Shown here: positions 7,352 through 12,466 of the stretch, piece after piece | How the letters are laid out: each line of letters starts with the position of its first letter | How positions within the stretch are numbered: the stretch's first letter is position 1 | Assembly (NCBI RefSeq): GCF_004770045.1 | Contig: NZ_RQFO01000022.1 | Location: 1-12,466, forward strand | Reading direction: 5' to 3' | Source of the DNA: Leptospira montravelensis | Lineage (GTDB): Bacteria; Spirochaetota; Leptospiria; Leptospirales; Leptospiraceae | Length of the DNA stretch: 12,466 nt | Position numbers and translations under genes: made by a program | Notes under the pieces: generated by a model | The model's database searches: none | The model's input: only the letters and a program-made list of their open reading frames with translations | Told to the model about the DNA's origin: nothing

Positions 7352-8113
7352 TCATTCAACGTCTAAAAGTTGAAAAGTAAGAGGATTTAGATCTATTAGT
7401 CTAGCCGTAATTAGCTTTTCTTCTTTTTCTTCAATCAAATAAGATGGAAATTGGTGTACTGTTACTAATAAATTTAATTTTATGCCGTTATTGGTTTTAA
7501 TTATTAAGAATTCGTTACTCTGGTTTTCATATTTTATATCTTCAGTAGAAGCTTTGCTCGTTTTTATTCCTTTGAATTGGAAAATAGAACTCAAGTCAGA
7601 CTTTGTGATTTGTGTTAATTGCTTTTTTGAAATATTCCAGGAAACTGATTCCGTTAATGGAATGATTTTGTTTAATGCGACGTCCAGTGCTTTTTCATAG
7701 TTTCCCACCTTTAAAAATGGAATCATTTCTTTGATAATAGTTCCTGCAAGATTATCACTGATAATCCATTCCATACCTGAGCCAATATTGATTCTAACTT
7801 TTTTATCATTTTTAGATAAGAAAATTAAAATTCCATTGTTTGCATATTTTTGACCTATACCATTTTGATTTGATATTTCATTTGTAAAAGAATTTATATT
7901 GTTATCTCCGATAGAATCAATAATTAGAATTACAATTTGTACAGTCGTTTTGTTCGCAAAATTTTTAAGTTTACTACTAGTATTTACAGTGTATCTTTCA
8001 CTTAATGAATTGGTTCTGTCATCAACGTAATTATTTATTTCAATTTTGTTTTTAATTTGCTTTGTACAAAATTGTAAACCTAGGAGTAGTAATATTAATA
8101 TTGTTTTTTTCAT
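7352..8113 (-). CDS. TPM-domain lipoprotein
   Basis: Cassette 8, 253 residues from ATG 8113. This start is chosen over 8146 because AAAGGT precedes it and it begins a clear signal peptide, MKKTILILLLLGLQFC, with the lipidated Cys at 16. Residues about 25-155 match the TPM domain (YgcG/TLP18.3/Psb32/MOLO-1): NNYVDDRTNSLSERY, VQIVILIIDSIGDNNI, GIGQKYANNGILIFLS, VRINIGSGMEWIISDNLAGTIIKEMIPFLK. Such domains bind metal and some have acid phosphatase activity; bacterial ones are usually anchored outside the cytoplasm. The C-terminal 100 residues are not recognised and lack the usual C-terminal TM helix, replaced in effect by the lipid anchor. The alternative start at 8146 lies within the R''-side box. 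Confidence 0.85.
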   Translation of the reverse strand: MKKTILILLLLGLQFCTKQIKNKIEINNYVDDRTNSLSERYTVNTSSKLKNFANKTTVQIVILIIDSIGDNNINSFTNEISNQNGIGQKYANNGILIFLSKNDKKVRINIGSGMEWIISDNLAGTIIKEMIPFLKVGNYEKALDVALNKIIPLTESVSWNISKKQLTQITKSDLSSIFQFKGIKTSKASTEDIKYENQSNEFLIIKTNNGIKLNLLVTVHQFPSYLIEEKEEKLITARLIDLNPLTFQLLDVE

Positions 8114-8141
8114 TTTTTTTACCTTTAATTTTATTGAATTT

Positions 8142-8307
8142 CGCATAACGAACTAGACTAACCGACGTAGGCTGGCCCTGAGTCCCAACGGGACGTTAGG
8201 GACTGGCCACGACACTTGCGCAGGCAAGAGGAGTGCCAGAAGCCTATGTGTCGCAGACCGAGCGAGGGCGTAAGTCCCGAAGCGAAGCGGTTAGTTGCTG
8301 TTATGCG
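8142..8307 (-). repeat. attC-like site 8 (type A)
   Basis: R'' CGCATAAC (8142-8149), L arm GACTAACCG / CGGTTAGTT (last pair becomes a G-T wobble on the plus strand), R' GTTATGCG (8300-8307). The type A interior has hairpin GTCCCAACGGGAC, CTTGC/GCAAG and the tail GGGCGTAAGTCCC. Confidence 0.87.
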
Positions 8308-8318
8308 TAGTTATTTTG

Positions 8319-9128
8319 CTAAGGCAATTTTAAGTTTGGTATTGCTAGATTAATATAATTTCTAAATTCGGAATATTTACTTTTTCCAAATAGAATTTTG
8401 ATGTGATTAATTTGATTTTTAAAGAATGCTCCGTTAGGTATATTACTTTCGTCTTCTGTTAAGAATTGTTTTGCATATCCGTGTTTGATTGTCGCTGCAA
8501 TGTAGTTAATCGTTGGTGCATAAATAGTCGGAAAACTGCTACTGTGAGAGTATAATTCAAGGCCTTCGAATATTTCATTAAATTGGTCAAAAACATATTT
8601 TTCGAAATCCGATGTATTTTTTACAATCGTCATAGTCTCATCATTGATTAAAGTTAAGTTTTTATTGAAAAGATCTGTTTTGATTATAATGTCTTGAACT
8701 ATTAAATTGAATTTTAACTCATTTAATATCTTTTCATATTTATTATTCATTTCATTTGCTGTAGCACGTATTTCTACATACTCTTCTTTTTCTACAAATC
8801 TAGAAAATATAAAATAAGTTGAAACTATTGTTAGTATAATTGTTAATATTGAAATAAGTAGAATGTAATGTTCTCTTTCTCTTTCGTAGATTACCAATAA
8901 TCTTTCTTCTGAGGGAATAGCGTTTGATTGTTTTAAAGTATTCTCTAACTTTTTTATGCTTTCTTCTGATATTACAATATTCTTATTGTTTTCTTTGTCT
9001 AATTCTTGATTAACATAAAAATTTATTGTGACTCCTTGAAATGATCTAGTATTCTTCATGTAAAATGTGAAAAGTCCACTTGGGATTAGTATTGAAAGTG
9101 TGATGATGAATATTGTTGATAATTTCAT
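8319..9128 (-). CDS. Hypothetical membrane protein, two TM segments
   Basis: Cassette 9, 269 residues from ATG 9128, chosen because AAAGGA lies about 7 nt upstream and the protein then opens directly with a TM segment; ATG 9155 in the recombination box would add MRNYFKGIL. TM1 is at about 5-24 (TIFIITLSILIPSGLF) and TM2 at about 88-110 (HYILLISILTIILTIVSTYFIF). Between them is a helical, charged extracytoplasmic loop of about 65 residues, and after TM2 a Lys/Glu-rich stretch with coiled-coil character (EYVEIRATANEMNNKYEKIL) leads to a C-terminal domain of about 140 residues. The layout recalls small membrane sensors, but there is no catalytic domain and I do not recognise the family. Confidence 0.75.
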   Translation of the reverse strand: MKLSTIFIITLSILIPSGLFTFYMKNTRSFQGVTINFYVNQELDKENNKNIVISEESIKKLENTLKQSNAIPSEERLLVIYEREREHYILLISILTIILTIVSTYFIFSRFVEKEEYVEIRATANEMNNKYEKILNELKFNLIVQDIIIKTDLFNKNLTLINDETMTIVKNTSDFEKYVFDQFNEIFEGLELYSHSSSFPTIYAPTINYIAATIKHGYAKQFLTEDESNIPNGAFFKNQINHIKILFGKSKYSEFRNYINLAIPNLKLP

Positions 9129-9150
9129 TAGAATTCCTTTAAAATAATTA

Positions 9151-9283
9151 CGCATAACGAACTAGTCTTGACGAAGTTTCCCGCCCTGAGCCTACGTAGT
9201 AGGCGTTAGGGAATGCGGGAAATTTGCCGTAGGCCGAGCGAGGGCGTGAGACCCGAAGCGAAGCGTTAAGACGCTGTTAGTTG
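9151..9283 (-). repeat. attC-like site 9 (short type D)
   Basis: R'' CGCATAAC (9151-9158), L arm GTCTT / AAGAC, R' GTTAGTTG (9276-9283). At 133 bp it is the shortest site: it lacks the CTTGC/GCAAG hairpin arm but keeps the stem GTTTCCCGC / GCGGGAAAT, the hairpin GCCTAC/GTAGGC with TGA and GTT flanks, and the tail GGGCGTGAGACCC. Its R' half belongs to the odd cassette 10. Confidence 0.83.
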
Positions 9284-9309
9284 CAGTGTGCCGTTCGAGT
9301 AAAAATTAA

Positions 9310-9396
9310 CTATAAAAAAGAACTGGAAGTCCACCAGAAAACATTAACAGACAGAGCAATGTAAATCAGTAAATGAGATCTTAAACAAGTGAGACC
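9310..9396 (-). ncRNA. Candidate small RNA of about 85 nt in ORF-less cassette
   Basis: On the minus strand a TATAAT (9408-9403) would start transcription near 9396, and about 60 nt later a short stem CTGG/CCAG with the run TTCTTTTTT (down to about 9311) could stop it. No ribosome binding site plus ORF of useful length lies between. This is a weak prediction: the stem is only 4 bp and the -35 element is poor (TTAAGC). The alternative is spacer DNA with a chance -10 element. Confidence 0.25.
9311..9337 (-). terminator. Possible weak intrinsic terminator in cassette 10
   Basis: Minus-strand stem CTGG (9337-9334) and CCAG (9326-9323) with a 7 nt loop, followed by TTCTTTTTT. The T run is good but the stem is short, so the call is tentative. 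Confidence 0.25.
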
Positions 9397-9402
9397 GACT
9401 AG

Positions 9403-9431
9403 ATTATACTTTTGTATAGATCTTTGCTTAA
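9403..9431 (-). promoter_or_regulatory. Candidate promoter inside cassette 10
   Basis: Perfect -10 TATAAT (9408-9403) with TTAAGC at 9431-9426, 17 nt away (3 of 6 matches to TTGACA). It points in the direction of all genes, so it could drive the candidate RNA and, if transcription reads through site 9, the cassette 9 gene. The same segment (9401-9423) forms an imperfect inverted repeat AGATTATAC / GTATAGATCT, so it could also be an operator. Confidence 0.3.
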
Positions 9432-9484
9432 TGGAAAAAAAGCGAGAAAAAACGAACATGGCGAGAACGAAAATCTGCACATTG

Positions 9485-9650
9485 CAACTAACGAACTAGT
9501 CTACTCGACGTTCCTCGTAGCTGAGCCTACGAAGTAGGCGTTAGCGTCGGCGCGTCTTCTTGCGGAGCGAGAAGCGTGACGGAGAGGAATGTGCCGCAGG
9601 CCAAGCGAGGCCGTAAGTGCCGAAGCGCAGTGAGTAGACGCTGTTATGCG
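9485..9650 (-). repeat. attC-like site 10 (type B)
   Basis: R'' CAACTAAC (9485-9492), L arm GTCTACTC / GAGTAGAC, R' GTTATGCG (9643-9650). The interior is type B (GTTCCTC/GAGGAAT, GCCTAC/GTAGGC, TTCTTGC/GCGAGAA, GGCCGTAAGTGCC) but the L arms are those of type C site 1, so outer arms and interior appear to assort independently. Confidence 0.86.
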
Positions 9651-9654
9651 ACGT

Positions 9655-10488
9655 TTATTTTTTATAACTTTTGAATAAAAGTAAGATTCCAATTAATAAT
9701 GATTGTATTTGAGAGAAAGAAAATCCTGACCAAGAATTTTGCATAGTCTTATCATGAGAATTTAGGTTATTTGTAAATGTGGCAATATAAGGGATTTCGT
9801 TTTTAAGAAATTCAATAAAGAATATGAAAACTAGATAGGAAAGAAAGTAATATTTAAACAAATTAATTTTAGATGATTTTTTGCTTAAGTAGAAATAATA
9901 ACTAATGATTCCTGCTGCAAAGAATAAAATATAGAAGGATGAAATATTCCATACAATAGAGGATCCATTTTCTGATAGAATTTCTTTAGTCAAGAGAGGA
10001 ATGTTAAACTTTGTCGAATATGAAGATATTTCTGAGTCAGAAAGAAAAAAACCGATATTTAAGATTAATGCAAAAACTAAAATTGGATATATAAATTGGT
10101 TTTGGGGAAGTTCATTATTGTTCAATGATTTAAATTTAAAATATTTAATAACTAATATTATACTCAGAAAATCAGAGATTAAATTGAATTTTGGAAAAGA
10201 GAATAAAACTGTCCACATGCCAATTTTTCCAAAATCTGCGAATCCATACCAAGAAAATAGAATAGTATTTATAGAATTAATGTAACTTTGATCAAAATGC
10301 CATATATAAGGCCAGAAATTTATAATTTTAAAGAAAGCATTAATTAAAACATCTGAAATTTTTATGAAAAGTAAAAGTATAGAGAATTCTTTAATCTTTT
10401 TCCAATCACCAATTATTTGGAATTGGCTTATTAATAAAAATATGAACATAAATTGAGAAAGTTTAATTATTGAATTTCCGATTTCCAT
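9655..10488 (-). CDS. Multi-pass membrane protein, possibly a distant Lgt-like protein
   Basis: Cassette 11, 277 residues, with about six to eight hydrophobic segments covering most of the chain. The C-terminal third has VFIFFIEFLKNEIP, a hydrophilic loop, then GFSFSQIQSLLIGILLLFKSYKK. This order resembles the end of prolipoprotein diacylglyceryl transferase (Lgt), where an EFxR-type motif precedes a QILSLP helix. The key Lgt arginines are not clearly present (Lys in place of Arg), so an enzyme is doubtful. The start at 10488 follows an A-rich tract with no clear Shine-Dalgarno. The stop is 4-5 nt from the R''-side complementary end of the cassette. The name is a guess from layout; the safe call is a membrane protein of unknown function. 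Confidence 0.6.
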   Translation of the reverse strand: MEIGNSIIKLSQFMFIFLLISQFQIIGDWKKIKEFSILLLFIKISDVLINAFFKIINFWPYIWHFDQSYINSINTILFSWYGFADFGKIGMWTVLFSFPKFNLISDFLSIILVIKYFKFKSLNNNELPQNQFIYPILVFALILNIGFFLSDSEISSYSTKFNIPLLTKEILSENGSSIVWNISSFYILFFAAGIISYYFYLSKKSSKINLFKYYFLSYLVFIFFIEFLKNEIPYIATFTNNLNSHDKTMQNSWSGFSFSQIQSLLIGILLLFKSYKK

Positions 10489-10522
10489 TTTTTTTTTCTA
10501 AGTGTTAAATTTTAATAAATGT

Positions 10523-10688
10523 CGCATAACGAACTAGGCTAATCGACGTAGGCTGACCCTGAGTCCCAACGGGACGTTAGGGACTGGCCACGACACTTGC
10601 GTAGGCAAGGGGAGTGCCAGAAGCCTATGTGTCGCAGACCAAGCGAGGCCGCAAGTGCCGAAGCGCAGCGATTTGCCGCTGTTATGCG
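10523..10688 (-). repeat. attC-like site 11 (type A)
   Basis: R'' CGCATAAC (10523-10530), L arm GGCTAATCG pairing with CGATTTGCC with one mismatch, R' GTTATGCG (10681-10688). The type A interior has GTCCCAACGGGAC, CTTGC/GCAAG and GGCCGCAAGTGCC. It closely resembles site 12. Confidence 0.86.
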
Positions 10689-10741
10689 CAGGATGAGCAA
10701 TAGTTAATTTTTGAAAAAATTGTGAATGTTGAAAGATCGAT

Positions 10742-11284
10742 TTAAATATCTGGACATTTTGATTGATATGGGTGACTAAATAAACTAGGTTTTCTTAAGA
10801 TTTCCCTTTTGTTGTCCATATATATTATTTCTACACTAACTAATTGAAGACAGTGTATTGAATGATTATACCAGGCGCTGTCAACTGTTCCTGAATGTAT
10901 ATCACCAGGTTTGAACGGTCCAGTTGATTGCACGGTAAAAGAAGAATAGGAGCGAATGCTACATTTTTGTAGATCTCCGACTCTGTTAAATGGACGAGAG
11001 GTAATATTGACATATTTTATCGATTTAGATGTCAGATTCTCGAAGTAGATATTCGAATCTACACCGCCAGCAGAATTTGGATAAGACCCAGCAACTCTAA
11101 CCATCAATGGAATTTTATTGGTTTTCAATTCGCGCCTTCTTTGATCGAGTTTTGCTTCCCATTCCTCTAGATCGTATTGTACGAATTTTTTATTATAACT
11201 ATCCCAATGCTTTTCTTTTGGAACTATATATTCGCATTTTGTAAATAGAAGTATTACGAAAATTGCGATTATCTTTTTTGTCAT
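10742..11284 (-). CDS. Lipoprotein of unknown function
   Basis: Cassette 12, 180 residues. The N-terminus MTKKIIAIFVILLFTKC is a lipoprotein signal with the Cys at 17; the residue before the Cys is Lys and not the usual Gly/Ala/Ser, as tolerated in spirochaetal lipoboxes. After a charged linker (WDSYNKKFVQYDLEEWEAKLDQRRRELK), the rest (about 55-165) is beta-rich: IPLMVRVAGSYPNSAGGVDSN, YFENLTSKSIKYVNI, GPFKPGDIHSGTV, VEIIYMDNKRE. It looks like a small beta-sandwich with FN3/DUF-type character. Two Cys pairs could form disulfides. Start ATG 11284 has AAGGAT about 8 nt upstream. The function is unknown. Confidence 0.8.
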   Translation of the reverse strand: MTKKIIAIFVILLFTKCEYIVPKEKHWDSYNKKFVQYDLEEWEAKLDQRRRELKTNKIPLMVRVAGSYPNSAGGVDSNIYFENLTSKSIKYVNITSRPFNRVGDLQKCSIRSYSSFTVQSTGPFKPGDIHSGTVDSAWYNHSIHCLQLVSVEIIYMDNKREILRKPSLFSHPYQSKCPDI

Positions 11285-11342
11285 TTTTTTATCCTTTTTG
11301 TTAAAAATTATTTATTTAGTCTAATTTGTATTGTTCATCTTG

Positions 11343-11510
11343 CGCATAACGAACTAGGCTAATCGACGTAGGCTGACCCTGAGTCCCGGTAACGGGACGT
11401 TAGGGACTGGAACGACGCTTGCGTAAGCAAGGGGAGTGCCAGAAGCCTATGTGTCGCAGACCAAGCGAGGCCGCAAGTGCCGAAGCGCAGCGATTCGCCG
11501 CTGTTATGCG
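11343..11510 (-). repeat. attC-like site 12 (type A)
   Basis: R'' CGCATAAC (11343-11350), L arm GGCTAATCG with CGATTCGCC (one mismatch), R' GTTATGCG (11503-11510). At 168 bp it is the longest full site because of an expanded hairpin loop (GTCCCGGTAACGGGAC). It retains the two other hairpins and GGCCGCAAGTGCC. Confidence 0.86.
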
Positions 11511-11523
11511 TAGTGCCATTATT

Positions 11524-12120
11524 TTATAAATTATTTTGCGTTTCGACTTTAAAAAGATTATAAAGATCTCCATCGTCAAAACCAGTTGCTATGTATAAGC
11601 TATTATTTGTAATGAATTTTATATTATTTTGGGTTTCAAAAAATTCTTTTAAATATAAGAACATGATAGCAAGAGCAAGAAAGCATTTAGTGTAAATGTT
11701 GATATTTTCATTATTGTAAATTTCTTCCATTATTTCTAAATATATAAACTTTTTCTCTGGAACAAAGTCTTCATCGCAGGCCCAATCGGAATCATTTTGA
11801 TCCCATGAAAAAGAACCTATTAGGTGAATAGCTATTGTTTGCTTACGTTTAAATATTTTTTTAAAAGTTGTTTCAAATAAACCAAAATAAAGTCCGTTTA
11901 TTTCATATGGAATTTTGTTTTCTTTTATTATTTGGAGAAACCAATTATTAAATTTTTCTTTAGATTGAATAAATTCAGGAGAGTTGATAATTTTATGCAA
12001 ATTTGTAGGAATTTTTTCGGGAATTGAAATAAATTCATTTGTTTTGTTAAATTCGGATCCTCTTTGAATCAATCTCCGAATGCTTTTGTCAAGTTTGTCT
12101 AATGTAAAATCATCGTTCAT
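11524..12120 (-). CDS. Hypothetical protein, about 198 aa
   Basis: Cassette 13. The protein is soluble, rich in Asn, Lys, Phe and Ile, with mainly helical segments (LDKLDKSIRRLIQRG, FIQSKEKFNNWFLQIIKENK, TKCFLALAIMFLYLKEFFE) and an acidic DQNDSDWACDEDF stretch at about 108-120. No domain is recognised; the size and the WxxDE pattern would suit an immunity-like or DUF protein, but this is not supported. The start at 12120 has no clear Shine-Dalgarno, and an in-frame stop lies shortly upstream, so a start beyond it is excluded. The 135 bp leader (12121-12255) holds an open frame of about 37 basic codons with no start codon. Confidence 0.7.
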   Translation of the reverse strand: MNDDFTLDKLDKSIRRLIQRGSEFNKTNEFISIPEKIPTNLHKIINSPEFIQSKEKFNNWFLQIIKENKIPYEINGLYFGLFETTFKKIFKRKQTIAIHLIGSFSWDQNDSDWACDEDFVPEKKFIYLEIMEEIYNNENINIYTKCFLALAIMFLYLKEFFETQNNIKFITNNSLYIATGFDDGDLYNLFKVETQNNL

Positions 12121-12255
12121 ATAGAATTGTTCTAGTTACTTTTTTTGTTTTTTTCTAAATTTCTTCAAAAAGGAAATTTTATTGGAATACCTTCGATATA
12201 AATAAAATTCTCTCGAAAGATAGATTTCTGTTTTCTTTTTAGATTTATGGCATTA
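12121..12255 (-). other. Long AT-rich leader of cassette 13
   Basis: The cassette 13 gene begins about 135 nt from its recombination site, unlike most cassettes here (about 5-45 nt). The segment is AT-rich with poly-T/poly-A tracts and could hold a cassette promoter, but no convincing -35/-10 pair was found. It begins with TTATGCGTAATGCCATAAA, the same 19-nt end as cassette 5. Confidence 0.35.
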
Positions 12256-12422
12256 CGCATAACGAACTAGCCTTGACGACGTTCCTCGTAGCCGAGCCTC
12301 TGGAAGAGGCGTTAGCGTCGGCACGATTTCTTGCTTAGGCAAGAAACGTGACGGAGAGGAATGTGGCGTAGCCCGAGCGAGGGCGACAGTCCCGAAGCGA
12401 AGCGTTAAGGCGCTGTTATGCG
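12256..12422 (-). repeat. attC-like site 13 (type B)
   Basis: R'' CGCATAAC (12256-12263), L arm GCCTT pairing with AAGGC, R' GTTATGCG (12415-12422). The interior has GTTCCTC/GAGGAAT, hairpin GCCTCT/AGAGGC, which replaces GCCTAC/GTAGGC with a compensatory change on both sides, TTTCTTGC/GCAAGAAA, and the tail GGGCGACAGTCCC. Confidence 0.87.
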
Positions 12423-12466
12423 TAGTGGCGATTTAACAGTATGGAATTTTCTACTTGAGAGAAAAG
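12423..12466 (-). other. Left end of a fourteenth cassette (truncated)
   Basis: The 44 bp after the last R' box begin TAGTGGCGATTT, so the conserved G at position 10 from the crossover is present. In the minus sense a frame of 16 codons is open from the window edge and ends at a TAA inside the recombination box (12418-12416). This could be the C-terminus of a gene whose stop is supplied by the attC-like site, but too little is visible to call it. Confidence 0.3.

Larger units (their letters stand above)
9276..9492 (-). mobile_element. ORF-less cassette 10
   Basis: About 200 bp between sites 9 and 10 with no credible gene on either strand; the longest open stretches are 22-27 codons. It differs from its neighbours in its core boxes (GTTAGTTG and CAACTAAC instead of GTTATGCG and CGCATAAC). 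The ends are still complementary to each other for about 15 nt (TTAGTTGCA then G or A, then TGTGC), which shows it is a discrete cassette. It contains a possible small-RNA unit described separately. Confidence 0.7.
1..12466 (-). mobile_element. Integron-type gene cassette array (13 complete cassettes, no integrase in window)
   Basis: Single or paired minus-strand genes alternate regularly with related GC-rich sites of about 133-168 bp. Every full site starts with an ...ATAAC or ...CTAAC box plus GAACTAG and ends with GTTATGCG or a close variant. This matches the R''/L''...L'/R' architecture of integron attC sites, with the GTT of the core site at the crossover end. Genes start within about 5-135 nt of one site and stop within about 10-75 nt of the next, as in compact cassettes. 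Cassette-end sequences covary within each cassette, as expected if each moved as a circle. No tyrosine recombinase, attI or shared promoter is visible, so this could be the interior of a chromosomal integron or a cluster of attC sites lacking an integrase. Confidence 0.85.

Noticed and set aside
7482..7700. Plus-strand ORFs opposite real genes (also 1609-1857 and 10001-10285)
   Set aside because: They lie antisense to well-supported minus-strand genes, with no ribosome binding site and no recognisable domain.
9432..9500. Plus-strand 22-codon ORF in the ORF-less cassette (MEKKREK...)
   Set aside because: It is short, ends within the recombination site in the constant CTAG, and points against all genes; no ribosome binding site.
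9501..9692. Minus-strand ORF of 63 codons
   Set aside because: It lies almost wholly within site 10 and has the low-complexity Ala/Arg composition of a GC-rich repeat.
12121..12255. Basic open frame of about 37 codons upstream of the cassette 13 gene
   Set aside because: There is no ATG, GTG or TTG at a usable position with a ribosome binding site, and the composition (Lys/Arg-rich from A tracts) is likely chance.
1..12422. CRISPR array or IS-related repeats
   Set aside because: Repeat units are about 133-168 bp, vary in sequence, and are spaced by whole genes; there is no transposase and no short regular spacer, so attC-like sites fit better.

Overview
The window is a stretch of a gene-cassette array of the integron type. 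Thirteen complete cassettes, each carrying zero to two genes on the minus strand, are separated by fourteen attC-like recombination sites (the leftmost is cut by the window edge). Each site runs on the plus strand from an R''-like box (CGCATAAC or CGTATAAC) followed by the constant GAACTAG to an R'-like box (GTTATGCG, GTTATACG or similar). The sites are about 133-168 bp, visibly GC-rich and full of inverted repeats, whereas the genes are very AT-rich. No integrase, attI site or backbone gene is present. Because all genes point left, an integrase, if one exists, would lie beyond the right edge.

Organism: the low GC of the genes, AAAGGA-type ribosome binding sites and two lipoprotein-like N-termini with relaxed lipoboxes (LQFC, FTKC) suggest a Gram-negative bacterium, possibly a spirochaete of the Leptospira kind. 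That assignment is an impression, not a proof.

Layout from left to right, all genes on the minus strand: (1) a HEPN/RES-type RES-domain toxin split by a frameshift in a run of seven A; (2) an mqsRA toxin-antitoxin pair; (3) a secreted or lipoprotein-like gene broken by two in-frame stops; (4) an ApeA-type HEPN RNase-like protein with R-x4-H; (5) an unknown protein whose full frame has no normal start codon; (6) a DUF2971 protein whose first ATG lies inside the recombination box; (7) a DUF2007-membrane anchor-acidic tail protein; (8) a TPM-domain lipoprotein; (9) a two-TM coiled-coil-like protein; (10) an ORF-less cassette with a possible small RNA; (11) a multi-TM protein with a weak Lgt-like C-terminus; (12) a lipoprotein; (13) an unknown soluble protein; and the last 44 bp of a fourteenth cassette. 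The genes do not form one pathway. They are the usual mixed load of a sedentary integron: toxin-antitoxin and RNA-targeting or abortive-infection type proteins, envelope proteins and orphans.

The most unusual feature is in the recombination sites. The two ends of each cassette are complementary well beyond the usual 7-8 bp R arm, for about 15-20 nt, with a cassette-specific sequence, and all 13 cassettes have a G/A discrepancy at exactly position 10 from the crossover. Read as single strands, this is a G-T wobble on the plus strand (the bottom strand relative to the genes) and an A-C mismatch on the other. Within the sites at least five helices show compensatory changes. This suggests a large, multi-branched, strand-selective folded attC family that differs from the simple classical attC hairpin.
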